A stretch of DNA of 64,000 bases, taken from positions 1,550,001 to 1,614,000 of the forward strand of contig NZ_JBGCUS010000001.1 in NCBI RefSeq assembly GCF_041415945.1, given 5' to 3'. The notes beneath the pieces were generated by a model that saw only the letters and a program-made list of their open reading frames with translations, ran no database searches and was not told the origin of the DNA. A program made the translations under genes and the position numbers. Below, piece after piece: positions 1-14,583 of this stretch (position 1 is the stretch's first letter; each line of letters starts with the position of its first letter). Source of the stretch: Ancylobacter sp. IITR112 (GTDB lineage Bacteria; Pseudomonadota; Alphaproteobacteria; Rhizobiales; Xanthobacteraceae).

Positions 1-789
1 CTGGTGTTCGGCCTGCAGGGCTGGCTGCGCCGGCGGCAGGGCGCGCCCGGGCATGAACTCGGTGCCGTGCCGCTGCCGGAAACCTCGCCGCGCCCGCGCC
101 AGCATCTGCCCTGGATCGGCGCCGACACCGGCGAGGCGGCTACGTGCGACGACCTGCCGAGCCCGCTGCGGCTATTGACGCGCGAACGCGAGCAGGCCGA
201 TCTCGCCCGGCTGGTGGAGCTGCGCGGCAGCGCCGCACGCCTCGTCACCGTCACCGGCAGCCGGCCGGACGAGTCCATCGCCCGTTGCGCGCTGGCCCTT
301 GGGCGCTCGCTCGCCGGCTCGGCCGAGCGGCGGGTGGTCGTCGTCTGCCTCGATGTCGCCTCGCCCGCGCTCGATGGGCTGACGGCCGATCCCCGTGCAC
401 CGGGACTGACCGACCTGCTGTCGGGGGTCTGCGGCTTTTCGGACGCCATTCACCGTGAAAGCGCCTCCCGCTGCCACGTCATCCCGCCAGGGCGTGGGGC
501 GCGCGAGGCGGATGGGCTTGTCACGGCCGACCGGCTTCCTCTGATTCTGACCGCGCTGAAGCAGACCTATGATCACGTGATTGTGGCCGCGCCGCCCTTG
601 GGCGGCATGGCGGGCGCGGAGCGTCTGGCGGGACTCAGCCCGACCACCATTCTGGTCACCCAGCCGGGAGGGATGGCGACCGACGCGGTGCAGGCCTTCG
701 ACGCGCTGGCATCGCTCGGCTTCGGCGAAATCGCCATGATCACCTTCACGCCGGAGACGGCCGAGCGGGCGCTCTCGCGCGCGGCGTGA
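1..789 (+). CDS. Exopolysaccharide BY-kinase-like protein, C-terminal part (5' truncated)
   Basis: The frame is open from the first base, so only the C-terminal 262 or so residues of a longer protein are visible. The fold reads like the cytoplasmic ATPase domain of Wzc/ExoP-type polysaccharide co-polymerases: an N-terminal linker, a strand ending VTVTGS, a VVVVCLDV strand matching Walker B, and a late DHVIVAAPP strand matching the third ATPase motif. The Walker A loop, normally PGEGKS/T, reads SRPDESIA, so the catalytic lysine is gone. No C-terminal tyrosine cluster is present. It probably regulates polysaccharide chain length or export as a catalytically inactive partner; this is inference from family resemblance. 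The upstream half with membrane helices lies outside the window. Confidence 0.6.
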   Translation: MVFGLQGWLRRRQGAPGHELGAVPLPETSPRPRQHLPWIGADTGEAATCDDLPSPLRLLTREREQADLARLVELRGSAARLVTVTGSRPDESIARCALALGRSLAGSAERRVVVVCLDVASPALDGLTADPRAPGLTDLLSGVCGFSDAIHRESASRCHVIPPGRGAREADGLVTADRLPLILTALKQTYDHVIVAAPPLGGMAGAERLAGLSPTTILVTQPGGMATDAVQAFDALASLGFGEIAMITFTPETAERALSRAA

Positions 790-797
790 GGGCCCTT

Positions 798-1040
798 CTA
801 CAGCGTCTCGGAGCGTCGGTCGTGCCGCTGCATCCAGCGGATAAGCACGGCGGCCGGGACGATCCAGCCAATGCCGAGCACGACATAGGCGACGAACTGC
901 CAGAGGGCGGGCAGGGTGGTGACGCGCCCCTGCGCCAGCGCCATCGCCGCCAGCGCCCAGCCCAGCACCAGCAGCACCATCAGCACCGTGCCGACGAATT
1001 TGCGCGAGCGGGCGGAAAGACCGGGACGGGGGGCGGACAT
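798..1040 (-). CDS. DUF2842 small membrane protein
   Basis: An 80-residue protein starting MSAPRPGLS. It has two hydrophobic helices (about residues 14-35 and 46-67), the second with the pattern [14 protein letters not shown], and a positively charged tail [12 protein letters not shown]. This matches DUF2842, an inner-membrane family of unknown role common in Alphaproteobacteria. An upstream in-frame ATG at 1091 would add 17 non-conserved residues, so the internal ATG is preferred. It is convergent with the preceding polysaccharide gene and divergent from ctaA. Confidence 0.75.
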   Translation of the reverse strand: MSAPRPGLSARSRKFVGTVLMVLLVLGWALAAMALAQGRVTTLPALWQFVAYVVLGIGWIVPAAVLIRWMQRHDRRSETL

Positions 1041-1190
1041 GGGCGGCTCCGGGCTGAACGGTCGCGCGAGACAATGAGTCCCGTTGCGCATGGGCGCCGG
1101 CCTCTATATCGCTCGCCGCGCCCGGGTGGAAGCCGCCCGGCGCGGGGTGGCCGGCGGGGCAGGCGGCCGCCAATGCAGGGAGCGCCCACC

Positions 1191-2279
1191 ATGGTTCAGC
1201 CTCACGTCGCCACCGACGTTCCTCCTCCTCTCGCCGTTTCGCCCGCCGCCGGACACGCCGCCGGAGACCGGCTGCGCCCGGTGCGGCTCTGGCTTTATGT
1301 CATGGCGGCGCTGGTGGTGCTGATGGTCGTGGTCGGCGGCGCCACACGACTGACCGAGTCGGGCCTTTCCATCACGGAATGGAAGCCGGTGACCGGCACA
1401 CTGCCGCCGCTGAGTGACGCGGCCTGGCAGGCCGAGTTCGACAAGTACCGGCAGATCCCGCAATACCAGCAGATTAACCGCGGCATGAGCCTGACGGAGT
1501 TCAAATACATCTTCTGGTGGGAATGGGGCCATCGCCTGCTCGGCCGTATCATCGGCTTCGCCTTCCTGCTGCCGTTCCTGTTCTTCCTCTGGCGCGGCGT
1601 CATCGACCGGCCGCTGCGCTGGAAGCTCGCCGGACTGTTCGTGCTCGGCGGCATGCAGGGGGCTGTCGGCTGGTGGATGGTGGCATCCGGGCTGGTGAAC
1701 CGGGTGGATGTGAGCCAATACCGGCTGGCCACGCATCTCACCCTTGCCTGCATCATTCTCGCTGCCATCGTCGCTGTGGCGGTGTCGCTGAAACCGCCGC
1801 GCGAAAGCCGGGCCTCGCCCGACTGGCTGCGCAACTATGCGCGCATCCTGTTCGCGGTCGTCCTCCTGCAGATATTCCTCGGAGGTCTCGTCGCCGGGCT
1901 CGACGCCGGGCTGACCTATACGACCTGGCCGCTGATGGACGGGCACCTGGTGCCGCCGCTGGACAATCTGTTCGTGCAGCAGCCGGCCTGGCGGAACCTG
2001 TTCGAGAATGTGCTGACCGTCCAGTTCAACCACCGGCTGGTCGCCTATCTGCTCCTCGCGCTGGCACTGGGGCACTGGCTGAGCGCGCGGCGGGTCGGCG
2101 GCGCGGTGCGCCAGCGGGCGACGCTCATCCTGCTGCTGGTGGCGGCGCAGGCAATGCTCGGCATTCTTACGCTGATCCATCAGGTGCCGATCGACATCGC
2201 GCTGGCGCATCAGTTCGGCGCCACGCTGGTGCTGATCGCGGTGACGGTGAACCTGGTGCGGTTGCACGAAGGCGCCTGA
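1191..2279 (+). CDS. ctaA: Heme A synthase (CtaA/Cox15)
   Basis: A 362-residue polytopic inner-membrane enzyme that oxidises heme O to heme A for aa3-type cytochrome oxidase. Eight hydrophobic helices are recognisable. Hallmarks are [18 protein letters not shown] after helix 1, [17 protein letters not shown], the second-half FNHRLVAY, and a terminal [10 protein letters not shown]; the histidines in these segments are the heme ligands of the family. Length and spacing fit the alphaproteobacterial (type 2) form. The frame is open back to base 786, but the ATG at 1191 follows AGGGAG at a suitable distance and matches the family start. It stands alone here, away from other cytochrome oxidase assembly genes. 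Confidence 0.93.
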   Translation: MVQPHVATDVPPPLAVSPAAGHAAGDRLRPVRLWLYVMAALVVLMVVVGGATRLTESGLSITEWKPVTGTLPPLSDAAWQAEFDKYRQIPQYQQINRGMSLTEFKYIFWWEWGHRLLGRIIGFAFLLPFLFFLWRGVIDRPLRWKLAGLFVLGGMQGAVGWWMVASGLVNRVDVSQYRLATHLTLACIILAAIVAVAVSLKPPRESRASPDWLRNYARILFAVVLLQIFLGGLVAGLDAGLTYTTWPLMDGHLVPPLDNLFVQQPAWRNLFENVLTVQFNHRLVAYLLLALALGHWLSARRVGGAVRQRATLILLLVAAQAMLGILTLIHQVPIDIALAHQFGATLVLIAVTVNLVRLHEGA

Positions 2280-2357
2280 GCGCGCCGCTCGGACCGGCCG
2301 CATGCGGCGGGTCCGGGGCATTGTCGCGGCCACTGGCGCCGTCGAAGGGCGCGACGC

Positions 2358-5261
<2,904 letters not shown>

Positions 5262-5357
5262 TCCGAACTCTTCTCGCCGGTTTCTACGGGCATCTACGCC
5301 GAACAACGGACTTTCGGGGCGGCGCAGTCCGGAGACGGGGCCCGCCCGGCGAAGGGA

Positions 5358-5510
5358 TCAGCCCCCGACGCCGTGCAGCGTTGCCAGACCCGCCGCGACA
5401 GCAAGTGCGCCGGCTACGGCCAGAAAGGCCCGGCGGATCAACGCCTGGCGCGCCTCTTCGGCACGGACGGCGATGGCACGGGCGCGCGGGGGGCGGCGCA
5501 TCTGGGTCAT
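5358..5510 (-). CDS. Small predicted membrane protein upstream of uvrA
   Basis: A possible 50-residue protein, [16 protein letters not shown]..., with an arginine-rich N-terminus and one hydrophobic helix (about residues 26-45). An AAGGGAG sequence lies about 12 bases before the chosen ATG; an upstream ATG at 5549 would extend it by 13 residues. It sits between the LexA-type box (5615-5629) and uvrA, in the same orientation, so it could be co-transcribed with uvrA. I do not recognise a family. It may be lineage-specific or spurious. Confidence 0.4.
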   Translation of the reverse strand: MTQMRRPPRARAIAVRAEEARQALIRRAFLAVAGALAVAAGLATLHGVGG

Positions 5511-5614
5511 GATGGGGACAGGCTCCCTTTTAGAACACAGGGTAAACATAGTCCGGCGCGCGCGCTTCGCAATGTCGACTCAGCACTCTTGCAGCAGCTT
5601 AGCCACAATGCTAG

Positions 5615-5629
5615 GAACATAACAAGAAC
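5615..5629. promoter_or_regulatory. LexA (SOS) box between uvrA and ssb
   Basis: The sequence GAACATAACAAGAAC is a perfect GAAC-N7-GAAC direct repeat (GTTC-N7-GTTC on the other strand), the alphaproteobacterial LexA operator. It lies in the intergenic region between divergent uvrA and ssb. uvrA is a classical SOS gene, which makes a functional operator likely. Confidence 0.85.
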
Positions 5630-5780
5630 AATGTGCCCCTTGCGGCGGCCGGCCGACGCTCGGGGGCGCAAAGCGGTGGACAGACGGCCCCGGGGCGCGG
5701 CCAATCGGCGGCGGGTCTAGTATAGGTTTCCTTTCTCAAGCGCGCGCCAAGGCGGGCGTCCGGCAGTTTCGGAGGACAAG

Positions 5781-6344
5781 ATGGCGGGCAGCGTCAACAA
5801 GGTGATCCTGATCGGCAATCTCGGCCGCGATCCTGAAGTGCGCACGTTCCAGAATGGCGGGCGGGTGTGCAATCTGCGCATCGCCACTTCGGAAACCTGG
5901 CGCGACAAGGCCTCGGGCGAGCGCAAGGAGCGCACCGAATGGCACAGCGTGGTGATCTTCAACGAGAACCTGCTGCGCGTCGCCGAGCAGTATCTGCGCA
6001 AGGGCTCCAAGGTCTATATCGAAGGCCAGATCGAGACCCGCAAGGCGACCGACCAGAATGGCGGCGAGCGCTATTTCACCGAAGTGGTGCTGCGTCCGTT
6101 CCGTGGCGAACTCACCATTCTTGACAGCCGCGGCGGCGGCGGTGGGGAGGGCAGCGGTGACGATTACAGCGCCGGCGGCAGCGATTTCGGTTCCGGCGGC
6201 GGCTATGGCGGCGGTTCGGGCGGCGGGCGCTCCTTTGGCGGCGAGCGCCGCCCGGCACCGGCGAGCGGCGCCGGCGGTGCCGGCGGCGGCAAGTTCGGCG
6301 GCGGCTCCGGCGGCGGCGATCTCGACGACGAAATCCCGTTCTGA
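5781..6344 (+). CDS. ssb: Single-stranded DNA-binding protein
   Basis: A 187-residue protein. Residues 1-110 form the OB fold ([38 protein letters not shown]). A long glycine-rich disordered linker follows, and the protein ends in the acidic tip DLDDEIPF, through which SSB recruits replication and repair proteins. It coats ssDNA as a tetramer during replication, recombination and repair. The ATG follows GGAGGAC at good spacing. It is divergent from uvrA with a shared LexA-type box about 150 bases upstream, as in many proteobacteria. Confidence 0.97.
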   Translation: MAGSVNKVILIGNLGRDPEVRTFQNGGRVCNLRIATSETWRDKASGERKERTEWHSVVIFNENLLRVAEQYLRKGSKVYIEGQIETRKATDQNGGERYFTEVVLRPFRGELTILDSRGGGGGEGSGDDYSAGGSDFGSGGGYGGGSGGGRSFGGERRPAPASGAGGAGGGKFGGGSGGGDLDDEIPF

Positions 6345-6374
6345 CGCTTGAGAACGGGTGCGGGGCCGATCCAG

Positions 6375-6847
6375 ATGGACCTCGCCCCGCTCCTCGACGC
6401 TTCCGCAGCTATAAGGCTGCACGCCTTCAGCGCGATCGCGGCCCTGGCGCTGGACACGGTCCAGCTCGCCGCACCGAGGGGCACGCTGTCGCATCGGCCT
6501 TGAGCTGGCTGTGGGCCGGCCTCATGGTGATGGTGGCCATCTCGTCCTTCTGGATTCAGGGGATGCGCTGGATCGGGCCGTTCGGCCCCATCCACCTTCT
6601 CTCGCTATTGGTGCTCGGGACGCTGCCCCTCGCTCTGCTGAGGGCGCGGCGGGGCGACATTCGCCGCCACGCGGCGGGAATGACCGGCCTGTTCTATCGG
6701 GGGCTCGTCGCCGCCGGCCTCTTCACCTTCTGGCCGGGGCGAATGATGATCAGGCCCGGTTCGGCCCTTGAACCGGACGGGGCCGGCGTCAGCTCAGAAA
6801 CGACGCCCGGATGCCGTCGATCACGAACTGCACCGCCAATGCCGTAA
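6375..6847 (+). pseudogene. DUF2306-like membrane protein disrupted by a one-base frameshift
   Basis: The ATG at 6375 opens a frame reading LAPLLDASAAIRLHAFSAIAALALDTVQLA and stops at TGA 6501-6503, right after GTLSHR. In the -1 frame the family sequence continues as ALSWLWAGLMVMVAISSFWI, then PFGPIHLLSLLVL and GLFTFWPGR. The break lies at CATCGGCCTTG, where one extra G would restore a single frame. The joined product resembles short DUF2306 four-helix membrane proteins. Beyond base 6750 the second frame runs on to 6847 without family similarity, overlapping marC; another frame would end at 6771 (QARFGP), so a second indel is possible. It is either a true pseudogene or a sequencing or assembly error. 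Confidence 0.65.
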
Positions 6848-7415
6848 GCACCACGCCCAGCAGGCGCGAGAGAATGGCATTGCCGGTGACGCCGAGCAGT
6901 TTGTCCATCCGCCGCGCGGCGAGAAACACCGCAATGCAACTGGCGATGACGAGCGCGGTGATGGCGAACAGCGCGGCCAGCCGCGCCGGATCGCCATGCG
7001 CCTCGCCGGCCAGCAGCAGCATGGCGGTGATGGCGCCGGGCCCGGCCATGAGCGGGATGGCGAGCGGGAAGACGGCCAGCGTGCGCAGCAGCTTTTCGCG
7101 CTGCGCCACCTCGGAGGCGTCGAATTTGCGTTCGGTGCGGCGGCCGAACACCATTTCGAATGAGATCGCGAACAGCAGCAGCCCGCCGGCGATGCGGAAG
7201 GCGGGCAGGCTGATGCCCAGCGCCGCCAGCAGCGGCGCCCCTACCAGGCCGAAGGTGACGAGAATCGCGAGCGCGATGGCGGCCGAGCGCAGCGCCACCA
7301 GCCGTCGCTCCGCTGCGGTAAGATCCGAAGTCACCGCCAGGAACAGCGGAGCCAGCCCGATCGGGTCGATCACCACCGCCATGGTGACGATGGCCGAGAA
7401 CATATAATCGAGCAT
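6789..7415 (-). CDS. MarC family integral membrane protein
   Basis: A 208-residue protein with six hydrophobic helices and the family landmarks VVIDPIGLAPLFLAVT near the N-terminus and FPLAIPLMAGPGAITAMLLL in the middle. MarC/YhgN proteins are inner-membrane proteins of unknown transport role; the old link to multiple antibiotic resistance in E. coli has been withdrawn. The ATG at 7415 (MLDYMFSAIVTM) matches the usual family start. Its 3' end overlaps the run-out of the frameshifted DUF2306 gene on the other strand. Confidence 0.9.
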   Translation of the reverse strand: MLDYMFSAIVTMAVVIDPIGLAPLFLAVTSDLTAAERRLVALRSAAIALAILVTFGLVGAPLLAALGISLPAFRIAGGLLLFAISFEMVFGRRTERKFDASEVAQREKLLRTLAVFPLAIPLMAGPGAITAMLLLAGEAHGDPARLAALFAITALVIASCIAVFLAARRMDKLLGVTGNAILSRLLGVVLTALAVQFVIDGIRASFLS

Positions 7416-7755
7416 TCCGCCCCCATCCGTTCTGCATTGCCCGCCGCGCTGAGAACCGCGAGCCCGCGAGACGCGCCCCTTGGAACCGGCGCCGCCACAG
7501 CACTATACCTTTCACCCGACGCCAGCGGGCTGCCAATGGCTCGGCATCCGCGCCGGCTCACGCGCCGTGGCCCGGCCCTGCCGTGGCTCCGGGCGCCACG
7601 CTTTCGCCACCTTCCCGCAGCGCTGTGGACATGCGCCTGTAAACTATTGACTTAAAAAGGCTTTTGCCGCCACTGAAAAAGCCGGCTTGCTGGCCTTTCA
7701 GGGCGGAATCGTCTACACAAGCACATATGTTCCGCAACCACGGAAAGACGATTCC

Positions 7756-10539
<2,784 letters not shown>

Positions 10540-10562
10540 GCCAAGGTCATCATGAGAACACG

Positions 10563-10592
10563 GAACGGCGCCAGAAGGCGCCGTTCTTGTTT
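10563..10592 (+). terminator. Rho-independent terminator of gyrA
   Basis: A perfect 10-bp stem GAACGGCGCC / GGCGCCGTTC with an AGAA loop, followed by TTGTTT. It lies 24 bases after the gyrA stop codon. Confidence 0.85.
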
Positions 10593-10631
10593 CCACTGCT
10601 CGCCTCGTGCCCCTCCCGAGTGTCATCGCCA

Positions 10632-11669
10632 ATGCGAATCCTCTTCCTCCTTCTCGCGCTTGCGGTCATGGCGACCAGCGGTGGAGCTGCGCGCGCCGAC
10701 GGCGTCGGCTTTCGCCGACTGAGCCTCGCCGAGATGCCGGAGCGCCCACTGGAAGCGGCGGTCTGGTATCCGACGCCGGCGTCGGACCCGCAGACCTTGA
10801 TCGGTGACAACGCGGCATTGGTGGGCGAATCCGTCATCGTCGACGCCGCCCCGGCAGTCGGTCGCCACCGTCTCGTCGTGCTCTCCCACGGTTTTGGCGG
10901 CAATCTCGGCAATCAGGCCTGGCTGGCGGTCACGCTCGCGCGGCATGGCTTTGTCGTCGCGGCGGTGAATCATCCCGGCACCACCAGCCGCAACCTCAAG
11001 CCCGATACCGGCGCACGGCTATGGGAACGGCCGCGGGATCTGTCCCGTTTGATCGACCGGATCACCCGCGATCCCGCCTTCGGTGCGGATGCCGACAAGG
11101 TCGGTGTCATCGGCCATTCTCTCGGCGGCTGGACGGCCGTGGCGCTGGCCGGCGGGCGTTTCGATCCGACCCGTTTCGCGGCCGACTGCGAGGTTCATGC
11201 CCAACTCGCGGCCTGCGAGATATTTGGTCGGCTTGAGGCGGGAAGCACGGTCGAGGCGCGCGCGCTGCTGGCCGGTGATCTCGGCGACCGACGGGTCGGC
11301 GCGGCGGTCGCGCTTGATCTCGGCCTGGCACGCGGCTTCACGCCAGAAAGCCTCGCTGCCCTGAAGGTGCCCGTGCTGGTGATGTCGGCGGGCGAGGGCG
11401 ACGCACAGGTGCCCGCCGCGCTGGAGTCGCGTTATCTGGCCGCGCATCTCCCTTTCGGGTCGGGACGCTATATCGCCTTGGCCGGCGCGACGCATTTCAC
11501 CTTCCTGCCCTTGTGCAAGCCAGGGGCGGTCGCGTTGCTGGAGGCGGAGCAGCACGGCGATGGCCCGGTCTGCCATAACGGCACCGCTGCGGAGGGGCGC
11601 GCTGACCTCCACGCGCAGGTGGCCGAAGCGGTGCTGAACTTCCTCAATGCCGAGCTCGGTACACCCTGA
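10632..11669 (+). CDS. Secreted alpha/beta hydrolase (dienelactone hydrolase / PAF-acetylhydrolase-like)
   Basis: A 345-residue protein with a signal peptide (MRILFLLLALAVMATSG, probable cleavage after ARA). The mature part shows the alpha/beta-hydrolase order: LVVLSHGFGGN (oxyanion strand), VGVIGHSLGGWTA with the nucleophile Ser163, a late acid in the VLVMSAGEGD strand, and the catalytic His in GATHFTFLP. This layout resembles lipoprotein-type platelet-activating-factor acetylhydrolases and dienelactone hydrolases. Two cysteines near the end (LPLCKPG and PVCHNG) could form a disulfide. It is presumably a periplasmic esterase; the substrate is unknown. The start is the ATG before the signal peptide. 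Confidence 0.8.
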   Translation: MRILFLLLALAVMATSGGAARADGVGFRRLSLAEMPERPLEAAVWYPTPASDPQTLIGDNAALVGESVIVDAAPAVGRHRLVVLSHGFGGNLGNQAWLAVTLARHGFVVAAVNHPGTTSRNLKPDTGARLWERPRDLSRLIDRITRDPAFGADADKVGVIGHSLGGWTAVALAGGRFDPTRFAADCEVHAQLAACEIFGRLEAGSTVEARALLAGDLGDRRVGAAVALDLGLARGFTPESLAALKVPVLVMSAGEGDAQVPAALESRYLAAHLPFGSGRYIALAGATHFTFLPLCKPGAVALLEAEQHGDGPVCHNGTAAEGRADLHAQVAEAVLNFLNAELGTP

Positions 11670-11769
11670 GCGGACGCGGCACAGCGACCGGCGCGCAGGG
11701 TGGAAACCGCCGCGGCTTGCGTCCGGGGCCCGAGACCGCTAACCCTTGCCGCGCACCGAGAGGCCCGTG

Positions 11770-12279
11770 ATGAGCGCCATGCGCACCGCCTTCTACCCCG
11801 GCTCCTTCGACCCGCCGACCAATGGGCATGTCGAGGTCGCGCGCGCCGCCGCGCGGCTGGTGGACCGTCTGGTGGTGGGCGTCGGCATTCATCCCGGCAA
11901 GACGCCCCTCTTCGCTCCGGCGGAGAGGCTGGAAATGCTGCGCGAGATTTTCGAGCCGATCGCCCGCGAGGAGGGCGCGCATCTCGACTGCGTGACCTTC
12001 GACAATCTGGTGGTCGACGCGGCTGAGGCGCATGGCGCCAGCCTGCTGATCCGCGGCCTGCGTGACGGCACCGATCTCGACTATGAAATGCAGATGGCGG
12101 GAATGAACGCGACGCTGAAGCCCGGCGTGCAGACGGTGTTCCTGCCGGCTTCCCCCATCGCCCGCCCCATCACCGCCACTCTCGTGCGGCAGATCGCGGC
12201 GATGGGTGGCGATGTGTCCGCCTTCGTGCCCGACGCCGTGCTGGTCCGCCTCAGCGGCCGGTTCCGGCGCGAGGCTTAG
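11770..12279 (+). CDS. coaD: Phosphopantetheine adenylyltransferase
   Basis: A 169-residue nucleotidyltransferase making dephospho-CoA from 4'-phosphopantetheine and ATP, the fourth step of CoA biosynthesis in the cytoplasm. The family signature is clear: [12 protein letters not shown] (the T/HxGH motif), then [13 protein letters not shown], and [11 protein letters not shown] in place of the usual ISSTLVRE motif. The ATG at 11770 follows GAGAGG; a second ATG three codons later is also possible. Two cyclophilin genes follow in the same direction, so they may form one transcript. Confidence 0.94.
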   Translation: MSAMRTAFYPGSFDPPTNGHVEVARAAARLVDRLVVGVGIHPGKTPLFAPAERLEMLREIFEPIAREEGAHLDCVTFDNLVVDAAEAHGASLLIRGLRDGTDLDYEMQMAGMNATLKPGVQTVFLPASPIARPITATLVRQIAAMGGDVSAFVPDAVLVRLSGRFRREA

Positions 12280-12321
12280 CGGCGGGCCGTGCCCCGCCTT
12301 TGATCAACGGAGTTCGTGCCC

Positions 12322-12888
12322 ATGATCCGACGCCTCTTTGCGGCCTTCACCGTCGCCTGCGGCCTGGCCCTGATCGCCGCCGCCCCGGCCGCGGCGCAGG
12401 CGCCCAAGCTGCCGCCCAATGTCGATCCGCAGAACGCCATCATCATGCAGACCACCAAGGGTCCGGTGATCTTCGTGCTGCGCCCCGACATCGCCCCGCA
12501 GCACGCCGAGCGCATCAAGACGCTGGCGCGCGAGGGCTATTACGACAATGTCCCGTTCCACCGCGTCATCGAAGGCTTCATGGCGCAGACCGGCGACGGC
12601 CAGTATGGCAACGGCACCGGCGGCTCGCGCTACCCCAACCTGCCGGCGGAGTTTTCCAGCGTGCCGTTCAAGCGCGGCACGGTGGGCATGGCGCGTGCCT
12701 CCAGCCCGAACAGCGCCAATTCCCAGTTCTTCATCACCTTCGGCGACGCTTCTTTCCTCAATGGCCAGTACACGGTGATCGGCCAGGTCGTCTCCGGCAT
12801 GGAGAATGTGGACAAGATCAAGCGCGGCGAGCCGGTGCAGAACCCGGACAAGATCATTTCGATGAAGGTGGCTGCGGACGTCAAGTGA
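12322..12888 (+). CDS. Periplasmic cyclophilin-type peptidyl-prolyl isomerase
   Basis: A 188-residue protein with a signal peptide (IRRLFAAFTVACGLALIAAAPAAAQA). The cyclophilin core shows [14 protein letters not shown] (catalytic Arg in FHR), SANSQFFITFGD and NGQYTVIGQV. It accelerates proline isomerisation during folding of exported proteins. The next gene is a cytoplasmic paralogue with the same C-terminal block, so the pair arose by duplication. The ATG at 12322 follows GGAG; a GTG two codons upstream is less likely. Confidence 0.93.
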   Translation: MIRRLFAAFTVACGLALIAAAPAAAQAPKLPPNVDPQNAIIMQTTKGPVIFVLRPDIAPQHAERIKTLAREGYYDNVPFHRVIEGFMAQTGDGQYGNGTGGSRYPNLPAEFSSVPFKRGTVGMARASSPNSANSQFFITFGDASFLNGQYTVIGQVVSGMENVDKIKRGEPVQNPDKIISMKVAADVK

Positions 12889-12920
12889 CGCCGTCGACCT
12901 TCCAATAAAGGAGAGACACC

Positions 12921-13379
12921 ATGACCGACACCGCCGAAACCACGCTGCTGCTCGAAACGACGCAGGGGCCGGTCAAGATCCGCTTCCGCCCTGACCTCGC
13001 CCCCGGCCATGTCGCCCGCATCAGCGAGCTCGCCAAGCAGGGCTTTTATGACGGCGTGGTGTTCCATCGCGTCATTGACGGCTTCATGGCGCAGACCGGC
13101 GATCCCACCGGCACCGGCCGCGGCGGCTCGGGCAAGAACCTGAAGGCCGAGTTCAACAAGGGCCGGCATGTGCGCGGCACCGCCTCCATGGCTCGCGCCC
13201 AGCACCCGGACTCGGCGGATAGCCAGTTCTTCATCTGCTTCGCCGATGCCGGCTTCCTCGACGGCCAGTACACGGTGTGGGGCGAGGTGATCGAGGGCAT
13301 GGAGAACGTCGACAAGATCAAGCGCGGCGAGCCGGTGCAGAACCCGGACAAGATCGTCAAGGCGACCGTCTCCGCCTGA
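12921..13379 (+). CDS. ppiB: Cytoplasmic cyclophilin-type peptidyl-prolyl isomerase
   Basis: A 152-residue, single-domain cyclophilin without a signal peptide, starting [17 protein letters not shown]. Core motifs are [26 protein letters not shown] and [10 protein letters not shown]. The block [20 protein letters not shown] is identical to that of the preceding secreted paralogue. An AAAGGAGAG ribosome site sits before the ATG. It lies 32 bases after its paralogue, so the two are probably co-transcribed. It acts as a cytoplasmic folding catalyst. Confidence 0.94.
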   Translation: MTDTAETTLLLETTQGPVKIRFRPDLAPGHVARISELAKQGFYDGVVFHRVIDGFMAQTGDPTGTGRGGSGKNLKAEFNKGRHVRGTASMARAQHPDSADSQFFICFADAGFLDGQYTVWGEVIEGMENVDKIKRGEPVQNPDKIVKATVSA

Positions 13380-13403
13380 TCCTCCTAGTCGAGAGCGACA
13401 TCA

Positions 13404-13435
13404 TCCCGGAGCGGCCGCGCGACCGCTCCGGGATC
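13404..13435. repeat. Dispersed ATCCCGG palindrome, copy 1
   Basis: A perfect 12-bp stem, ATCCCGGAGCGG / CCGCTCCGGGAT, with an 8-base loop between ppiB and queA. Its ends match other intergenic palindromes in this window at 15774, 26163 and 26217. It may also serve as a transcription terminator or mRNA stabiliser. Confidence 0.75.
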
Positions 13436-13497
13436 GTCTTATGTGGAGGCCCGTCCCGAGGTGCGACCCTGCGGCGCGCGGGACGACGGAAACAAGC

Positions 13498-14583
13498 ATG
13501 CGTGTCGACCTGTTCGATTTCGACCTGCCGCCCGAGCGCATCGCGCTCCGTCCCGTCACGCCGCGCGATGCGGCGCGGATGCTCGTCGTATGTGCCGGTG
13601 GTGAGCCGGAACTGCGGGACGCGCAGATACGCGACCTGCCCGAACTACTCGCACCCGGCGACGCGCTGGTCGTCAACGATACGCGCGTGCTGCCGGCACG
13701 TCTCGACGGCATCCGCCGCCGTGCCACCTCGCAGGGCGAAGGGGTGCAGGTCGAAGCCATGCTGCATAAGCGGCTCGGCCCCGACCGCTGGCTCGCGCTG
13801 GCCCGGCCCGGCAAGCGGCTGGCGCCGGACGACGTGATTGAATTCACCTCCGCCGACGGTGTCGCCACGCTCGCCGCGCGCGTCGAGGCGAAAGGCGAGG
13901 GCGGCGAGGTGACGCTACGCTTTGAGGCGGCAGGCGCCGCGCTCGATGCCGCCATCGCCGTCATCGGCCATATCCCGCTGCCGCCCTATATCGCCGCGAA
14001 ACGCGCCGACGACGCGCAGGACCGGGCCGATTACCAGACGATGTTCGCCGCGCATGAGGGCTCTGTCGCGGCGCCCACGGCGGGGCTTCATTTCACCCCG
14101 GAACTGATCACAAGACTGGAGGCGCGCGGCATCGAGACCCATCGCGTCACCCTGCATGTCGGCGCCGGCACTTTTCTCCCTGTCAAGGCCGACGACACGG
14201 CCGACCACCGGATGCATGCCGAATGGGGCGAAGTCTCCCATGAGGCCGCCGCCGCGCTGAACGCGGTGAAGGCGCGCGGCGGGAAGGTCGTCACCGTCGG
14301 GACCACGGCCACCCGGCTGATCGAGAGCGCCGCCTCGCAAGAGGGAGTGCTCAGCGCCTGGCGCGGCGAAACCGATATCTTCATCACCCCCGGCACCCGC
14401 TTCCGCTTCATTGGCGGCATGCTGACCAATTTCCACCTGCCGCGTTCGACGCTGGTGATGCTGGTCGCGGCGTTCATTGGTCATGAGACGCAGAAGCGCG
14501 CCTATGCCCACGCCATCGCGAGCGGGTATCGCTTCTATTCCTATGGCGATGCCTGCCTTTTGCTGCCACAAGCCCGGCCATGA
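13498..14583 (+). CDS. queA: S-adenosylmethionine:tRNA ribosyltransferase-isomerase
   Basis: A 361-residue cytoplasmic enzyme that moves and isomerises the ribosyl group of AdoMet onto preQ1 in tRNA to make epoxyqueuosine. Signatures are the N-terminal [13 protein letters not shown], the [12 protein letters not shown] segment, [30 protein letters not shown] and the C-terminal [21 protein letters not shown]. The chosen ATG (MRVDLFDFD) matches the family start; an ATG at 13441 would add 19 residues. The last four bases overlap tgt as ATGA, so the two queuosine genes are translationally coupled. Confidence 0.96.
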   Translation: MRVDLFDFDLPPERIALRPVTPRDAARMLVVCAGGEPELRDAQIRDLPELLAPGDALVVNDTRVLPARLDGIRRRATSQGEGVQVEAMLHKRLGPDRWLALARPGKRLAPDDVIEFTSADGVATLAARVEAKGEGGEVTLRFEAAGAALDAAIAVIGHIPLPPYIAAKRADDAQDRADYQTMFAAHEGSVAAPTAGLHFTPELITRLEARGIETHRVTLHVGAGTFLPVKADDTADHRMHAEWGEVSHEAAAALNAVKARGGKVVTVGTTATRLIESAASQEGVLSAWRGETDIFITPGTRFRFIGGMLTNFHLPRSTLVMLVAAFIGHETQKRAYAHAIASGYRFYSYGDACLLLPQARP

